Origin: Verrucomicrobiota bacterium
GTDB taxonomy: Bacteria > Verrucomicrobiota > Kiritimatiellia > RFP12 > UBA1067
Direction: 5' to 3'
NCBI GenBank assembly: GCA_022704145.1
Contig: JAKJGY010000003.1
Span: forward strand, 1-60,894
DNA length: 60,894 bases
This document shows, piece after piece, positions 8,870 to 17,370 of the stretch. The notes under the pieces were generated by a model, which was not told the origin of the DNA, ran no database searches, and worked only from the letters and a program-made list of their open reading frames with translations. The translations under genes and the position numbers were made by a program. The first letter of the stretch is position 1. Every line of letters begins with the position of its first letter.

Positions 8870-11212
8870 TCAGCGCCCTGTGCCGAGGCGCGTACGCACA
8901 GTGGCGACGTCGATGTCGAGGGCGAGGGTGCGCGCGGGCTCCGCGGGGCGCGGGTAGCCCTCGCCCAGGTAGAGCCAGGTGGCCTCAGGGCGGTGACGCA
9001 GGGACACGGACGGGCCGCCGTCCAGCGCCACGCGGGTGAAGTCGCCCTGCGAGAGGAGCGCGAGCCGCTGCCACCCGCCAGGCCGCGCCGGGCCGCAGTC
9101 GAGCGCCTGGCCGCTGAAGGCAAGTGCGACGCGGCCGTCGCGCACGACCACGCGCGCGGGATGGTTCGCGTCGCCGGCCGTACAGAGCGTGCCCTCGCCG
9201 GGGCCGTCGAGGCGGAAGGCGAACTCGAACTCGACCGCGTCGCCCGCCGCACGCTCGTGGGCGGGCAACTCGACGCCGGCGGAGGCGGCGCCGGCGAGGC
9301 GCAGGAGGGGACGGCCGTCGGGCCCGGGCCGAACAGTACGGGCGGACGTCTCGGACGCCCGAGGCTCGGCAACCTCATTGGAATGTTGGAATGATGGAAG
9401 GGTGGAGTGGTGGTCGTAAGAATGGGCGCTGACGGCGTCGGGCGCGGCGGCGTCGAAGAGGCGGTGGGTGCCGTCGAGGGTGAGCGAGCGGATCGCGCCC
9501 TCGAAGGGCGTGAGCGAGCTGCTGGCGGGGTTGGGGCCGAAGAGCGTGGCGGAGCCGCCGGCGAGCGAACGGCGGCCGGGCTTGAAGGTCACGCGCTCGG
9601 TCGCGCCGTTCACGGTGAAGACGACCTCCCCCTTGGGGTAGTCGACCGCGACGCCGACGCGGCTCCAGCGGCCGCGCGGCACGGGCAGGGTGGAGCGGAG
9701 GTTCCTGGCGGGTTCGCCGAGGTGGACGAAGGGCACGCCGGAAATCCCCCAGACGAAGCCGTTGGTCGCGCCGCGGTTGTCGAAGAGCACGCCGTCGTCG
9801 TCGGGGTTGACCTCGGCCTCCAGCCGCACGCGGCCGGCGGTGACGGCGGGCGCGGCACGGCAGCGGAGCGAGCGGCCGCCGCGCAACTCGAGCGCGCCGC
9901 GGATGACCTCGCACTGCGGCGGCGGCGGCAGGTTGGAGCGCGGGTAGAGATAGAGGCGGTCCGGCTCGGGCAGCGGCGAGACGCGCACGGCGCGGATGTT
10001 GCGCAGTCCGCAGGGGCCCTGGCTATAGGTGAAGAGCAGGGCGTTGTCGTGCAGATCCATCTGGGGGTAGGCCACCTCCGGCTCGTGGCCCGTGAGCCCG
10101 ACGCCAGCGGTGAAGTCGATGCCGCCGCCGCGGTTGACGAAGAGCGCGAGGTTACGGCGGTCGGCGCCGAAGCGGCCGGCGGGCCAGTCGTTGTGCAGCA
10201 TCAGGAATCGGTCGGAGTCCGGCTGCCGCAGGAGGTGCATGCGTGAGACCACGGTCTCAAGCGGCACGAAAGCGTGAGCGGTCCAGGTGGCGCCGCCGTC
10301 GCGCGAGACCGACCAGGTGAGCGCCTCGGCGGGCTGTATGGCGGCGCCGGGCTCGAGCGCGGGGATGACGTTGTTGCGGGCGAACATCAGCACCGAGCCG
10401 TCGGGCTGCTCGCACACGGTGGGCTCCCACTGGCGCCAGTCGAGGCCGGGCAGGACCGTGCCGGGCGAGACCTGCCAGGTCGCGCCCCCGTCGTCGGTGT
10501 AGAGCACGCTGTTGCGCTTCTCCAGCCACTGCCAGCCGCTCTTGCCGGCCGGGGCCGAGGCCGAGACCGGCCCCATCAGGGTGACCGGCGCGAGCACGCG
10601 GCCGGTGCTGAGCCGGAGCGGGTTCTGCGTGGGGAAGAGGCGGAAGGGCTTGCCCTCGATCACCGGATCGGCGCGGCCCTCCCAGGTGAGCAGGCGGTTG
10701 GTCCAGAGACCGTCCGGCGCGTCGAGCGTGGAGAGGTAGCAGCCGTTGTGCGCGTCTTTGCTGTTCTGGCTCCAGAGGCACCAGAGGCGCCCGCCGACCA
10801 CCAGCAGGTTCGGTTGCCACTGCGTGCCCTTGGGGCAGGGGATCGGGTTGGCGCTGAGCGCGGGGTCGGAGAAGGCGGGTCGGGGCGCGGACCACGCGAG
10901 GCCGTCGCGGCTCTCGCTCTGGTAGTTGAGCTGGCCGGGCGCGCCCTCCTCGGGGATGGCGTTGGCGTTCCAGAGGCAGAGCCAGCGGTCGCGGAACCAG
11001 GCGACCGAGCTGTCGTGGTTGTAGCGCAGCGGCTGCGCGGCGGCGTCGATCACGACGGCGCGCTCGATGCGCGGCTGGTAGACGGCGTAGGAGCGCCAGG
11101 GCGGCTCGGCCGCGAGAAGCGGCGCGACGGCGCAAATGTGGAGTGCGGCGGCAAGCGGTATCCCGCACGACGCCGCTTTTCCCGAACGATATATGCGGTC
11201 ACTGTCTGTCAT
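8870..11212 (-). CDS. Exported sialidase-fold protein with two concanavalin-like domains
   Basis: A 780-residue protein with an N-terminal export signal (hydrophobic run around residues 16-34, ending LLAAEPP). Residues about 40-430 form a BNR/sialidase-type six-bladed propeller with Asp-box motifs YTDDGGATW and SRDGGATW. Two beta-sandwich segments follow: one around 445-590 (DNRGATNGFVWG, FTVNGATERV) and one around 630-770. It probably cleaves or binds an external glycan; true sialic-acid specificity is not shown. Its ATG overlaps the stop of the upstream sialidase gene (ATGA), so the two are coupled. The linker around residues 598-626 is encoded by repeat-like DNA. Confidence 0.8.
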   Translation of the reverse strand: MTDSDRIYRSGKAASCGIPLAAALHICAVAPLLAAEPPWRSYAVYQPRIERAVVIDAAAQPLRYNHDSSVAWFRDRWLCLWNANAIPEEGAPGQLNYQSESRDGLAWSAPRPAFSDPALSANPIPCPKGTQWQPNLLVVGGRLWCLWSQNSKDAHNGCYLSTLDAPDGLWTNRLLTWEGRADPVIEGKPFRLFPTQNPLRLSTGRVLAPVTLMGPVSASAPAGKSGWQWLEKRNSVLYTDDGGATWQVSPGTVLPGLDWRQWEPTVCEQPDGSVLMFARNNVIPALEPGAAIQPAEALTWSVSRDGGATWTAHAFVPLETVVSRMHLLRQPDSDRFLMLHNDWPAGRFGADRRNLALFVNRGGGIDFTAGVGLTGHEPEVAYPQMDLHDNALLFTYSQGPCGLRNIRAVRVSPLPEPDRLYLYPRSNLPPPPQCEVIRGALELRGGRSLRCRAAPAVTAGRVRLEAEVNPDDDGVLFDNRGATNGFVWGISGVPFVHLGEPARNLRSTLPVPRGRWSRVGVAVDYPKGEVVFTVNGATERVTFKPGRRSLAGGSATLFGPNPASSSLTPFEGAIRSLTLDGTHRLFDAAAPDAVSAHSYDHHSTLPSFQHSNEVAEPRASETSARTVRPGPDGRPLLRLAGAASAGVELPAHERAAGDAVEFEFAFRLDGPGEGTLCTAGDANHPARVVVRDGRVALAFSGQALDCGPARPGGWQRLALLSQGDFTRVALDGGPSVSLRHRPEATWLYLGEGYPRPAEPARTLALDIDVATVRTRLGTGR
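9337..9420 (-). repeat. Repeat sequence embedded in frame in the sialidase gene
   Basis: This stretch joins two dispersed repeat types seen elsewhere as intergenic DNA. One is GTACGGGCGGACGTCTCGG..., related to the arms at 52720-52793. The other is a block with CATTCCAACATTCC on the minus strand and a diverged tail, related to the elements at 19607-19716 and 36931-37050. It is 84 nt (28 codons) long and keeps the frame open across the linker between the two C-terminal sandwich domains. Confidence 0.6.
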
Positions 11213-12591
11213 GGTTCGGTGTTGACCTTTCGTCCCAGCAGGAAGAACTTGCGCTCGGGGTACCAGAGCACGGGCACGCCGTCGCGTACGGTCCAGCTCG
11301 CGTAGAGGGCGAGGTCGAGGCGTCCCTTGGTGCCAGGTTTGCCGAGGCTCACGCCGTCGTGGTCGAAGAAGAGCTGGGGCTCATCGAACCAGACCGGCTG
11401 GTCGGCTCCGGCCTTGAAAGTGCCGCGCACGAGGTGGATGGGGCGGCGGTGGTTGCTGGAGTCGGTGGCCTTGAAGCCCTTGTAGTTGCCGTCGTGATTG
11501 TGGATGAAGAGCGCGTAGCGGCCACTGCCGGCCTCGTTGCCGCCCAGGTCGTATAGCGGGCAGGGCGAGAGCGGGTGCAGCAGGGGCGCGCCGCCGTCCT
11601 TGCGCAGCAGCGGGCGGGGCGGAGTCCAGGTCTCGCCCTGATCCGCGCTGACGCTCCAGCAGGGGCTGCCGCAGCAGGTGCGCATGACGCAGAAGAGGCG
11701 GCCGTCGGGCAGCCTGACGAGCGAGGGCTCCTGGCAGGCGCTGACTTCGGGGTGGCCGGGATAGGGCACGCTGAGGGCCTGCTCGTTGAAAGCGAACCAG
11801 GAGATCCGGATGTCCTTGGGCTCGGGGTTGTCGTCGATGTTCTCGAAGCGCATGAACTCGACGCGCGCGTCGGCGGACATCCACGACTTGGTGGGGTTCG
11901 GTGTGACGGCGAAGCTGGTCCAGCGCGTGACGCCCGCGAAGTACTTGCCATCCTTGCCGAGGCGCAGCGGCTTCTGCCAGCAGAGCACGTTCGGCGGCAT
12001 CTCGGGGTCGGGGTTGTCACGCAGGCTGCGGCGCAGCGGCACGTTCTGCGGCGCGGACCAGGAGGCGCCGTTGTCGTCGCTGAAGATGCCGTGCAGCCAG
12101 CCGGTGTGGTGCACGAACTGGTCGGTCTTGCCGATGTGCTGGCTGTAGAGGATGTAGATGCGGCCGGTCTTGCTGACGAGCGGGTAACCCCAGCTCGCCA
12201 TGTGGCCGTCGCCGGGCTTCTTGGGGCCCGCGATGATACGCGGCTTGGACCAGGTCTTGCCCCCGTCGTCGCTGCGGGCGAAGGCCTGGTGCTGATCGGG
12301 CTGTGACTCGGCGGAGCTTTGGGTCCAGACCGCCATCAGCGAGCCGTCAGGGCCGTCGAAGACGAGGAAGTGCTCGTTGCCGGTGTCGTTGACGCCCTCG
12401 TCGGTGACCTCCGGCACGAAGACCACGAAGTCGGGCTTGGTGATGCGGAGCTGGCCGGGGATGCGCGCCTTGAGGTCGGCCGGCGTGGCGATGAAGTTGG
12501 GGTCTTGGGGCTGGGCCGTCGCGGCGGCGGCGGGCATGTGGCCGACGGCGAGCAACAGGGCGGCGGAGAGGAGCAGGGGGCGCGTGTTCAT
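11209..12591 (-). CDS. Exported sialidase-fold (BNR/Asp-box) protein
   Basis: A 460-residue protein with a clear signal peptide (MNTRPLLLSAALLLAVGHMP, then AAAATAQ). The mature part is a sialidase-type propeller with three Asp boxes: SDDGGKTW (107-114), SDDNGASW and SADQGETW. It would act outside the cytoplasmic membrane on glycans; the exact substrate is unknown, and the 'sialidase' label describes the fold. The ATG at 12591 is preceded by GGAGGT; the open frame continues 240 nt upstream but without a signal peptide. Its stop codon overlaps the start of the next sialidase-fold gene, showing co-translation. Confidence 0.82.
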   Translation of the reverse strand: MNTRPLLLSAALLLAVGHMPAAAATAQPQDPNFIATPADLKARIPGQLRITKPDFVVFVPEVTDEGVNDTGNEHFLVFDGPDGSLMAVWTQSSAESQPDQHQAFARSDDGGKTWSKPRIIAGPKKPGDGHMASWGYPLVSKTGRIYILYSQHIGKTDQFVHHTGWLHGIFSDDNGASWSAPQNVPLRRSLRDNPDPEMPPNVLCWQKPLRLGKDGKYFAGVTRWTSFAVTPNPTKSWMSADARVEFMRFENIDDNPEPKDIRISWFAFNEQALSVPYPGHPEVSACQEPSLVRLPDGRLFCVMRTCCGSPCWSVSADQGETWTPPRPLLRKDGGAPLLHPLSPCPLYDLGGNEAGSGRYALFIHNHDGNYKGFKATDSSNHRRPIHLVRGTFKAGADQPVWFDEPQLFFDHDGVSLGKPGTKGRLDLALYASWTVRDGVPVLWYPERKFFLLGRKVNTEP

Positions 12592-12665
12592 GGTTGACCT
12601 CCGGGGTGTTGTGATGCGGGAACAGGCCGCGAGGGCTTGTTCGCCGAGTTCGGATAGGGGTGCTG

Positions 12666-12693
12666 ACAGAATCATGGGTACAGAATCATGGGT
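12666..12693 (-). repeat. Perfect tandem 14-bp repeat upstream of the sialidase pair
   Basis: ACAGAATCATGGGT occurs twice in direct tandem (12666-12679 and 12680-12693), about 75 nt upstream of the 12591 start. It could be a double operator site for the operon or a fragment of a dispersed repeat; nothing in the sequence separates these readings. Confidence 0.5.
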
Positions 12694-12814
12694 GGAAGGT
12701 TTGAAGAGTGACGGTTTGATGGTTAAAAAGTCCTGACACCCGCGCCTCGCTGTGCAGTGAGCACGAGGTTGGTCGCTTCGGCCCTCCTCGTTCAGAAGGC
12801 ACGGCAAAGCTGCG

Positions 12815-13906
12815 TCAGGCGTGAGCGACATACGTCCTCCACAGCTCGCGCGCCTGGTCTGGCGATTGCACGACGGTGATGACTGCGAGGCCCTGCGGCG
12901 GCAGCTTCGAGAAGAGCCAGTCCAGGTCGGCGGGCGGGATATCGCCCCAGATGATGAGCGGCCGCTCGCGCAGGATCGCGAGGTGGCGTTCGTAGAGTTC
13001 CTCAGCCGAGGGTCCGCCCGTGTCGATGTGCAGTTCCAACACAGTCATGCCCATGTCGAGGTAGCGGTCGGTGGGCACGAAGCCGGTCGCATGCTGGTGC
13101 ATCACGACATGAGGGAAGGCCGCGACGATCTGGCGGTCGAAAGGCTCGATGAACTGCGCGTACAGGTCCGGCGAGAGCAGCGCGGCGGCGTCCTCCTGAT
13201 GCCACACCGTGCCCGCCGGCATCCAGGCGTGGTAGTAGAAGGACCCCACGCCGCCGTGGAAGAGCGGAATATGGTCGAGCTGGAAGCGGCCGCAGGCGAT
13301 GAAGAGGTCGGTCACGTGACGCGCGACGCGCAGCGCCTCGTCCGGCTTGTCGAACAGGGCGAAGACGAAGTCGTTGCCGTAGAGTGCGGCGAGCAGGTCG
13401 GCCACGCCGCGCATGCGCGTGGTCGCGAGCGGGAAGCGGCCGGCGCTGCGCGCGGCGAGCGCGGCGAGCATCTCGGCCATCAGGCGCGGCCAAGGCCCGT
13501 CGGGGTCGAAGGCGGGCAGGGCGTCGGGCGTGAAGCCGGGCGGCGGCTCGGCGTAGATCGAGCCGGTCTGATGGTTCGCGAAGAGCGGGCATCCCAGCAG
13601 CGCTTCGAGCCAGGGGATGCCCCAATAGGCGCTGGCGCTGTACAGGAAGTCGCCGCCGCACGCCTCATGCTCCTCGAAGAGCCGCGCGCTGTCGGCCACG
13701 AAGGCGGCCACGTCAAAGTCGCCGGGAACGAGCGCCCGTCCCTCGGGCAGGCGGCGGCTAAAAGGGTAACGCGGCAGCGGGTATTCGCTGCCTTTGAAAA
13801 ACCCGAAGAGCGGCCGCGTGTTCTGACGTGCGTGGAACGCGCGAAAGCGCGCGACACGCCGGTCTGCCGACAGATGTTGCGAAAGGGGCTGCTGAGGCAC
13901 AAACAT
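12815..13906 (-). CDS. Uroporphyrinogen-decarboxylase-like (URO-D/methyltransferase family) protein
   Basis: A 363-residue cytoplasmic protein with no signal peptide. Segments such as GGDFLYSASAYWGIPWLEALLGC, HHIPLFHGG-like DHIPLFHGGVGSFYYH, SPDLYAQFIEPFDRQIVAAFP and HIDTGG fit the UroD TIM-barrel superfamily, whose other members are corrinoid-dependent methyltransferases. In PVC bacteria divergent members often sit in glycan loci; a role in heme synthesis is unlikely here because no other heme gene is nearby and the HemE N-terminal PxWxMRQAG-type motif is missing. It is divergent from the oxidoreductase gene at 14136 and has a promoter that predicts a leaderless mRNA. Confidence 0.65.
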   Translation of the reverse strand: MFVPQQPLSQHLSADRRVARFRAFHARQNTRPLFGFFKGSEYPLPRYPFSRRLPEGRALVPGDFDVAAFVADSARLFEEHEACGGDFLYSASAYWGIPWLEALLGCPLFANHQTGSIYAEPPPGFTPDALPAFDPDGPWPRLMAEMLAALAARSAGRFPLATTRMRGVADLLAALYGNDFVFALFDKPDEALRVARHVTDLFIACGRFQLDHIPLFHGGVGSFYYHAWMPAGTVWHQEDAAALLSPDLYAQFIEPFDRQIVAAFPHVVMHQHATGFVPTDRYLDMGMTVLELHIDTGGPSAEELYERHLAILRERPLIIWGDIPPADLDWLFSKLPPQGLAVITVVQSPDQARELWRTYVAHA

Positions 13907-13912
13907 AACCGG

Positions 13913-13941
13913 ATTATGCGTGACCCGACAGGGCGAGTCAA
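13913..13941 (-). promoter_or_regulatory. Promoter of the UroD-like gene, predicted leaderless
   Basis: On the minus strand TTGACT (13936-13941), 17 nt, then CATAAT (13913-13918). Only 6 nt separate the -10 from the ATG at 13906, so transcription would begin at or next to the start codon. No Shine-Dalgarno sequence is present. Confidence 0.65.
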
Positions 13942-14061
13942 AGGCGTTGTTGGTCGTTTCGCGCTCCGGTGGACGATTTCAATATATCAGAGGCACATGC
14001 TATACCGTTTGTCAATCAACGACCCGGCGCAACCTCGCCCTCGGGCATCCGGGATAGCAGG

Positions 14062-14090
14062 TTGACGTATGGGTCATCACGTCACATAAT
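14062..14090 (+). promoter_or_regulatory. Promoter of the oxidoreductase gene at 14136
   Basis: TTGACG (14062-14067) and CATAAT (14085-14090) are 17 nt apart. The predicted start near 14097 lies 3 nt before an in-frame ATG at 14100 and about 39 nt before the ATG at 14136. Confidence 0.65.
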
Positions 14091-14135
14091 ATAAGCACCA
14101 TGTGTACTCTTGACAATATCGGGGGATGGTGTGAA

Positions 14136-15563
14136 ATGGGGGCGAAGGCGACACGGAGACGGTTTCTCGCGGGCGTTGCCGCCAGCGCGGGCGGGCTGGC
14201 GTGCCTGAGCGCGCGCGCTCAGCTTGCGTCAGCAGCAATGAAGCGGCCGCTGCGCGTGGCGCTGATCGGCTGCGGCAACGGGCGGGGGCTGCCGGTGCTG
14301 CTGCCGGAGGCCTGCAAGGAAAGGGTGGTGGCCCTCGCTGACGCGGACAGCCGCCAGCTTACGAAGGCGCTGGGTGTCGTCAGCCAGAAGGTCTCTCCGG
14401 GCGCGGCTGCGGAGGTCAAGACGTTCTCCGACTACCGCAAGCTGCTCGATGTGATGGGCAAGGAGTTGGACGCGGTGGTGATCGCCACGCCCAACCATCA
14501 GCATGCGCTGCCGTCGCTGCTGGCGATCCGCCGCGGCCTCCACGTCTACGTCGAGAAGCCGATGGCGCACACGATCGGCGAGGCGCGCCAGATGCTGGAG
14601 GAGGCGCGGCGTCACGGCGTCGTCACGCAGGTCGGGCAGCACGGCCACTCGGCCGAGGGCGCCCGCCGCCTGTGCGAGTACGTCTGGTCCGGCGCGATCG
14701 GCCAGGTGCGCGAGGTCGTCTGTTGGAGCGACCGGGCCAACGGCCTGCCGTCCGGATCTCGCCCCCCGACACTTCCCGTGCCGCAGGGGCTCGACTGGGA
14801 GCAGTGGCTCGGCCCCGCGCCGTACCGCGAGCACCACGAGGGCCTTCACCCGCATTCGTGGCACCGCTGGACCGACTTCGGGAACGGCTCCATCGGCAAC
14901 ATGGGCAACCACATCATCGATCCCGTCAAATGGGCGCTGAAGCTCGGCAGCCCCGATTCGGTCGTATTGGAGGAGGTCGCCGGCGGCGACGGCGAGCGCT
15001 GGCCGGTCAGTACGCGTATCCGCTACGACTTCCCGGCGCGCGAGGGTCTCGACCCTGTGACGCTCACCTGGTACGACGGGCTTGCCAAGGGCCGGCCGTA
15101 CGATAAGAAGACCGTGGGCCATATCGACTGCGTGGCGCGTGAGGCGCAGAACCGCCCGCCGCTCGTGGCCGAGTTGGAAAGGAAGTACGACCGGAACTTC
15201 GGCGCCGACGGCTCGATCCTGATCGGCGACAAAGGCGTCATGACGATCGGGCCGTTCGGCGACGGGTGCCGCCTGGTGCCGGAAGAGGCGCACCGCGCCT
15301 TTCCCGCTCCGGATAAGACCCTGCCGCGCGTCAAGGGCACGCACCAGGACGACTTTTTCCGCGCCTGCCGCGGCGGCGCGCCGGCCTGCGCGAACTTCGA
15401 CTACTCGGAGCCGCTGGCGGAGATCGTGCTGCTCGGCGGCCTCGCGATGCTCGCGGGCGCGGGCAAGCGCATCGCGTGGGACGGCGCGGCGGCGCGCTGC
15501 ACGAACCTGCCGGAGTTGGACCGGTTCGTGACGCAGGCGGCGCGCGAGGGGTGGCGGAGCTGA
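14136..15563 (+). CDS. Tat-exported Gfo/Idh/MocA-family oxidoreductase
   Basis: A 475-residue NAD(P)-dependent sugar or sugar-acid dehydrogenase/hydrolase-like protein. It has a twin-arginine signal (TRRRFLAGVAASAGG), a Rossmann motif LIGCGNGRG, the ATPNHQHA loop and the EKP motif with the catalytic lysine (VYVEKPMAHT). The C-terminal domain carries GTHQDDFFRACRGGAP, shared almost word for word with the proteins at 25034 and 26709, so the three are paralogs. GGGGGA at 14121-14126 supports ATG 14136; ATG 14100 is possible if the mRNA is leaderless. The twin-arginine signal places it outside the membrane with cofactor pre-bound. Confidence 0.85.
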   Translation: MGAKATRRRFLAGVAASAGGLACLSARAQLASAAMKRPLRVALIGCGNGRGLPVLLPEACKERVVALADADSRQLTKALGVVSQKVSPGAAAEVKTFSDYRKLLDVMGKELDAVVIATPNHQHALPSLLAIRRGLHVYVEKPMAHTIGEARQMLEEARRHGVVTQVGQHGHSAEGARRLCEYVWSGAIGQVREVVCWSDRANGLPSGSRPPTLPVPQGLDWEQWLGPAPYREHHEGLHPHSWHRWTDFGNGSIGNMGNHIIDPVKWALKLGSPDSVVLEEVAGGDGERWPVSTRIRYDFPAREGLDPVTLTWYDGLAKGRPYDKKTVGHIDCVAREAQNRPPLVAELERKYDRNFGADGSILIGDKGVMTIGPFGDGCRLVPEEAHRAFPAPDKTLPRVKGTHQDDFFRACRGGAPACANFDYSEPLAEIVLLGGLAMLAGAGKRIAWDGAAARCTNLPELDRFVTQAAREGWRS

Positions 15564-15575
15564 GGCCTGCGATTA

Positions 15576-15604
15576 TTGACAATCCGAACACAGAATGCGA
15601 TACT
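15576..15604 (+). promoter_or_regulatory. Promoter of the RelB/YoeB module
   Basis: TTGACA (15576-15581) and GATACT (15599-15604) with a 17-nt spacer lie 30 nt upstream of the antitoxin ATG. AAGGA at 15621-15625 is the ribosome site. Confidence 0.7.
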
Positions 15605-15634
15605 TTGAACACAAATTAAGAAGGAAGTGCGACT

Positions 15635-15913
15635 ATGGCAACGACGACCATCACGATTCGCGTCGATGACGGCTTGAAAGCTGCGGCGACCGCCGCGTTC
15701 GAAGGCATGGGTTTGAGCTTGGCTAACGGTGTCGCGATCTACCTGACCCGCGTGGCCGCGACCAAGGCCATTCCGTTCAAGGTCGAGGTTCCCGCTTATA
15801 CGCCGCCGCCGACGTTCGGCCTGACGGGAGAGGCGTACAAGCGACATCTCTTGGACGCTAAGAAGCGTATCTTGGATGGCCAGTATTCTGAGCACGAATT
15901 GATCGAGGTGTGA
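15635..15913 (+). CDS. RelB/DinJ-family antitoxin
   Basis: A 92-residue antitoxin. The N-terminus (TTTITIRVDDGLKAAATAAFEGMGL, a strand followed by helices) is the ribbon-helix-helix DNA-binding part typical of RelB/DinJ. The C-terminus (GEAYKRHLLDAKKRILDGQYSEHELIEV) is a helical toxin-binding tail ending in acidic residues. It is separated from the toxin ATG by one base. It should neutralise the toxin and repress the operon. Confidence 0.88.
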   Translation: MATTTITIRVDDGLKAAATAAFEGMGLSLANGVAIYLTRVAATKAIPFKVEVPAYTPPPTFGLTGEAYKRHLLDAKKRILDGQYSEHELIEV

Positions 15914-15914
15914 C

Positions 15915-16178
15915 ATGGGCATCCACTTTGACGATGTCGCTTGGCATCAGTACGTTGCCTGGCAGCTTCTGGACCGCAAGACGCTGAAGAAGATCAACAG
16001 CCTGCTGGCTTCCGTCCGGCGCAACGGCTACCAGGCGATCGGGAAAGTGGAGCGGCTGAAAGGCGACCTGTCCGGCCTCTATTCGGTTAGGATCGACGAC
16101 AAGAACCGGCTGGTGTTTTATGTGCGGGGCGATGACGTCATCATCGCCTCCTGCTCGGGCCATTACGGCGACAAGTGA
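15915..16178 (+). CDS. yoeB: Txe/YoeB-family ribosome-dependent mRNA interferase
   Basis: An 87-residue toxin. All YoeB catalytic positions are conserved with identical numbering: E46, R65, H83 and Y84 (GKVERLKGDL, DKNRLVFYV, CSGHYGDK). The family motif DRKTLKKINSLL and the LKGDLSGLYSVRID segment are also present. The protein should bind the ribosomal A site and cut mRNA. It is paired with a RelB-type rather than the more usual YefM/Phd-type antitoxin. The next gene begins 18 nt later on the same strand. Confidence 0.95.
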   Translation: MGIHFDDVAWHQYVAWQLLDRKTLKKINSLLASVRRNGYQAIGKVERLKGDLSGLYSVRIDDKNRLVFYVRGDDVIIASCSGHYGDK

Positions 16179-16196
16179 CCTGCGGAGGATCAACTC

Positions 16197-17333
16197 GTGA
16201 GGAGAAATATGGCTAATCAACTGCACGTGACGCGGCGGCACATGCTCGGAACGGTGGCGGCGGGAGCGACGGGCCTGGCGGCTGGCACGGTTTCGCAAGG
16301 GTGCAAGAGTGTGACCGCGCCGCACGCCGCGCCTCTGTGTCCCGGTCCGGTGGTCGGCGACCCGCGCATGCGCGGGCCGTTTCCGATCCTGTCGACGCCC
16401 TTCACGGAGGCGGGCGAGGTGGACTATGAGGTCCTGGCCCGGCAGGCGAGGTTCGTCGACTGGTGCGGCAGCCCGGGCATGATCTGGCCGCAGTCCAACG
16501 ACAGCGTGGAGCTGTTGACGACCGAGGAGAAGTTGCGCGGCATGGAGGTGCTCGCCGAAACCATGCGCGGCAGGAAGTCGGCGCTCTGTCTGGGTGTCCA
16601 AGGGAAGGACACCGAGGAGATGCTGCTGTTCGCGCGGCACGCCGAAAAGCTGGAGCCAACGGCCATCATCTCGCGCCCGCCGGACTCCGGCAAGACGGAA
16701 GAGGATCTGCGTCAGTACTGGCGGGCGCTCGCGGGGGTGGCCAGGCGCCCCGTGATCATCCAGACCTTCGGCGGCGCGGCATACAAAGGTCCGGGGGCGT
16801 CCGTCAAGCTGATGATCGAGCTGGGCAAGGAGTTCCCCTTTTTCGGCTATGTGAAGGAGGAGGTGCGCCCCATGGAGCCGCGCATCAAGGAGATGGTCGC
16901 CGCCAAGCCGGCGATCAAATGCGTGTACAGCGCGCTGGGCGCGTTCCCCTGGCTGTTCCAGGCGCGGATCGGCACGGAAGGCCTCATCACGGAGCGCGCG
17001 GTCTACGCGGACCTCCTGGCGTTCATCTGGGAGCGGATGCAGAGCGGGGATGATCCCGCGGCGTTGAACGACGCCTTCGGCAAGCTGCTCCTGATGCTGA
17101 ACCTGCGCGAGACGATCGGCGGCAACCAGTTGCGCGGCTATCACCTGTACGTGTGGAAGAAACGCGGGGTTTTCAAGAATATGCTTTCGCGCAACTACGG
17201 CCCGAACAGCAGCATACCGGCGAAGCCCATTCTCTCCGAGCAGAAGCTGACGCAGGAGGACATCGACGAGATCGAAAGCCGCTTCGTAGCACTGAAGCCC
17301 TACCTGAAGCGCGGGACGTTTGACCGCGCCTGA
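16197..17333 (+). CDS. Tat-exported DapA/N-acetylneuraminate-lyase-family protein
   Basis: A 378-residue class I aldolase-fold protein. Residues 1-45 form a twin-arginine-like signal (VTRRHMLGTVAAGATGLAAG) followed by SQGCKS, which could be a lipobox. The barrel begins at MRGPFPILSTPF. The Schiff-base lysine is K220 in FFGYVKEEVRP, and the DapA-like GGAAYKGPG region precedes it. It may cleave a 2-keto sugar acid released by the neighbouring glycan enzymes. Export is odd because this family is normally cytoplasmic. GTG 16197 has GGAGGA upstream; ATG 16209 with GAGGAG is an alternative. Confidence 0.78.
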   Translation: MRRNMANQLHVTRRHMLGTVAAGATGLAAGTVSQGCKSVTAPHAAPLCPGPVVGDPRMRGPFPILSTPFTEAGEVDYEVLARQARFVDWCGSPGMIWPQSNDSVELLTTEEKLRGMEVLAETMRGRKSALCLGVQGKDTEEMLLFARHAEKLEPTAIISRPPDSGKTEEDLRQYWRALAGVARRPVIIQTFGGAAYKGPGASVKLMIELGKEFPFFGYVKEEVRPMEPRIKEMVAAKPAIKCVYSALGAFPWLFQARIGTEGLITERAVYADLLAFIWERMQSGDDPAALNDAFGKLLLMLNLRETIGGNQLRGYHLYVWKKRGVFKNMLSRNYGPNSSIPAKPILSEQKLTQEDIDEIESRFVALKPYLKRGTFDRA

Positions 17334-17370
17334 CGCTGCAGCCCCGTGCCGCCGAAGGAGGTGACGAGCG

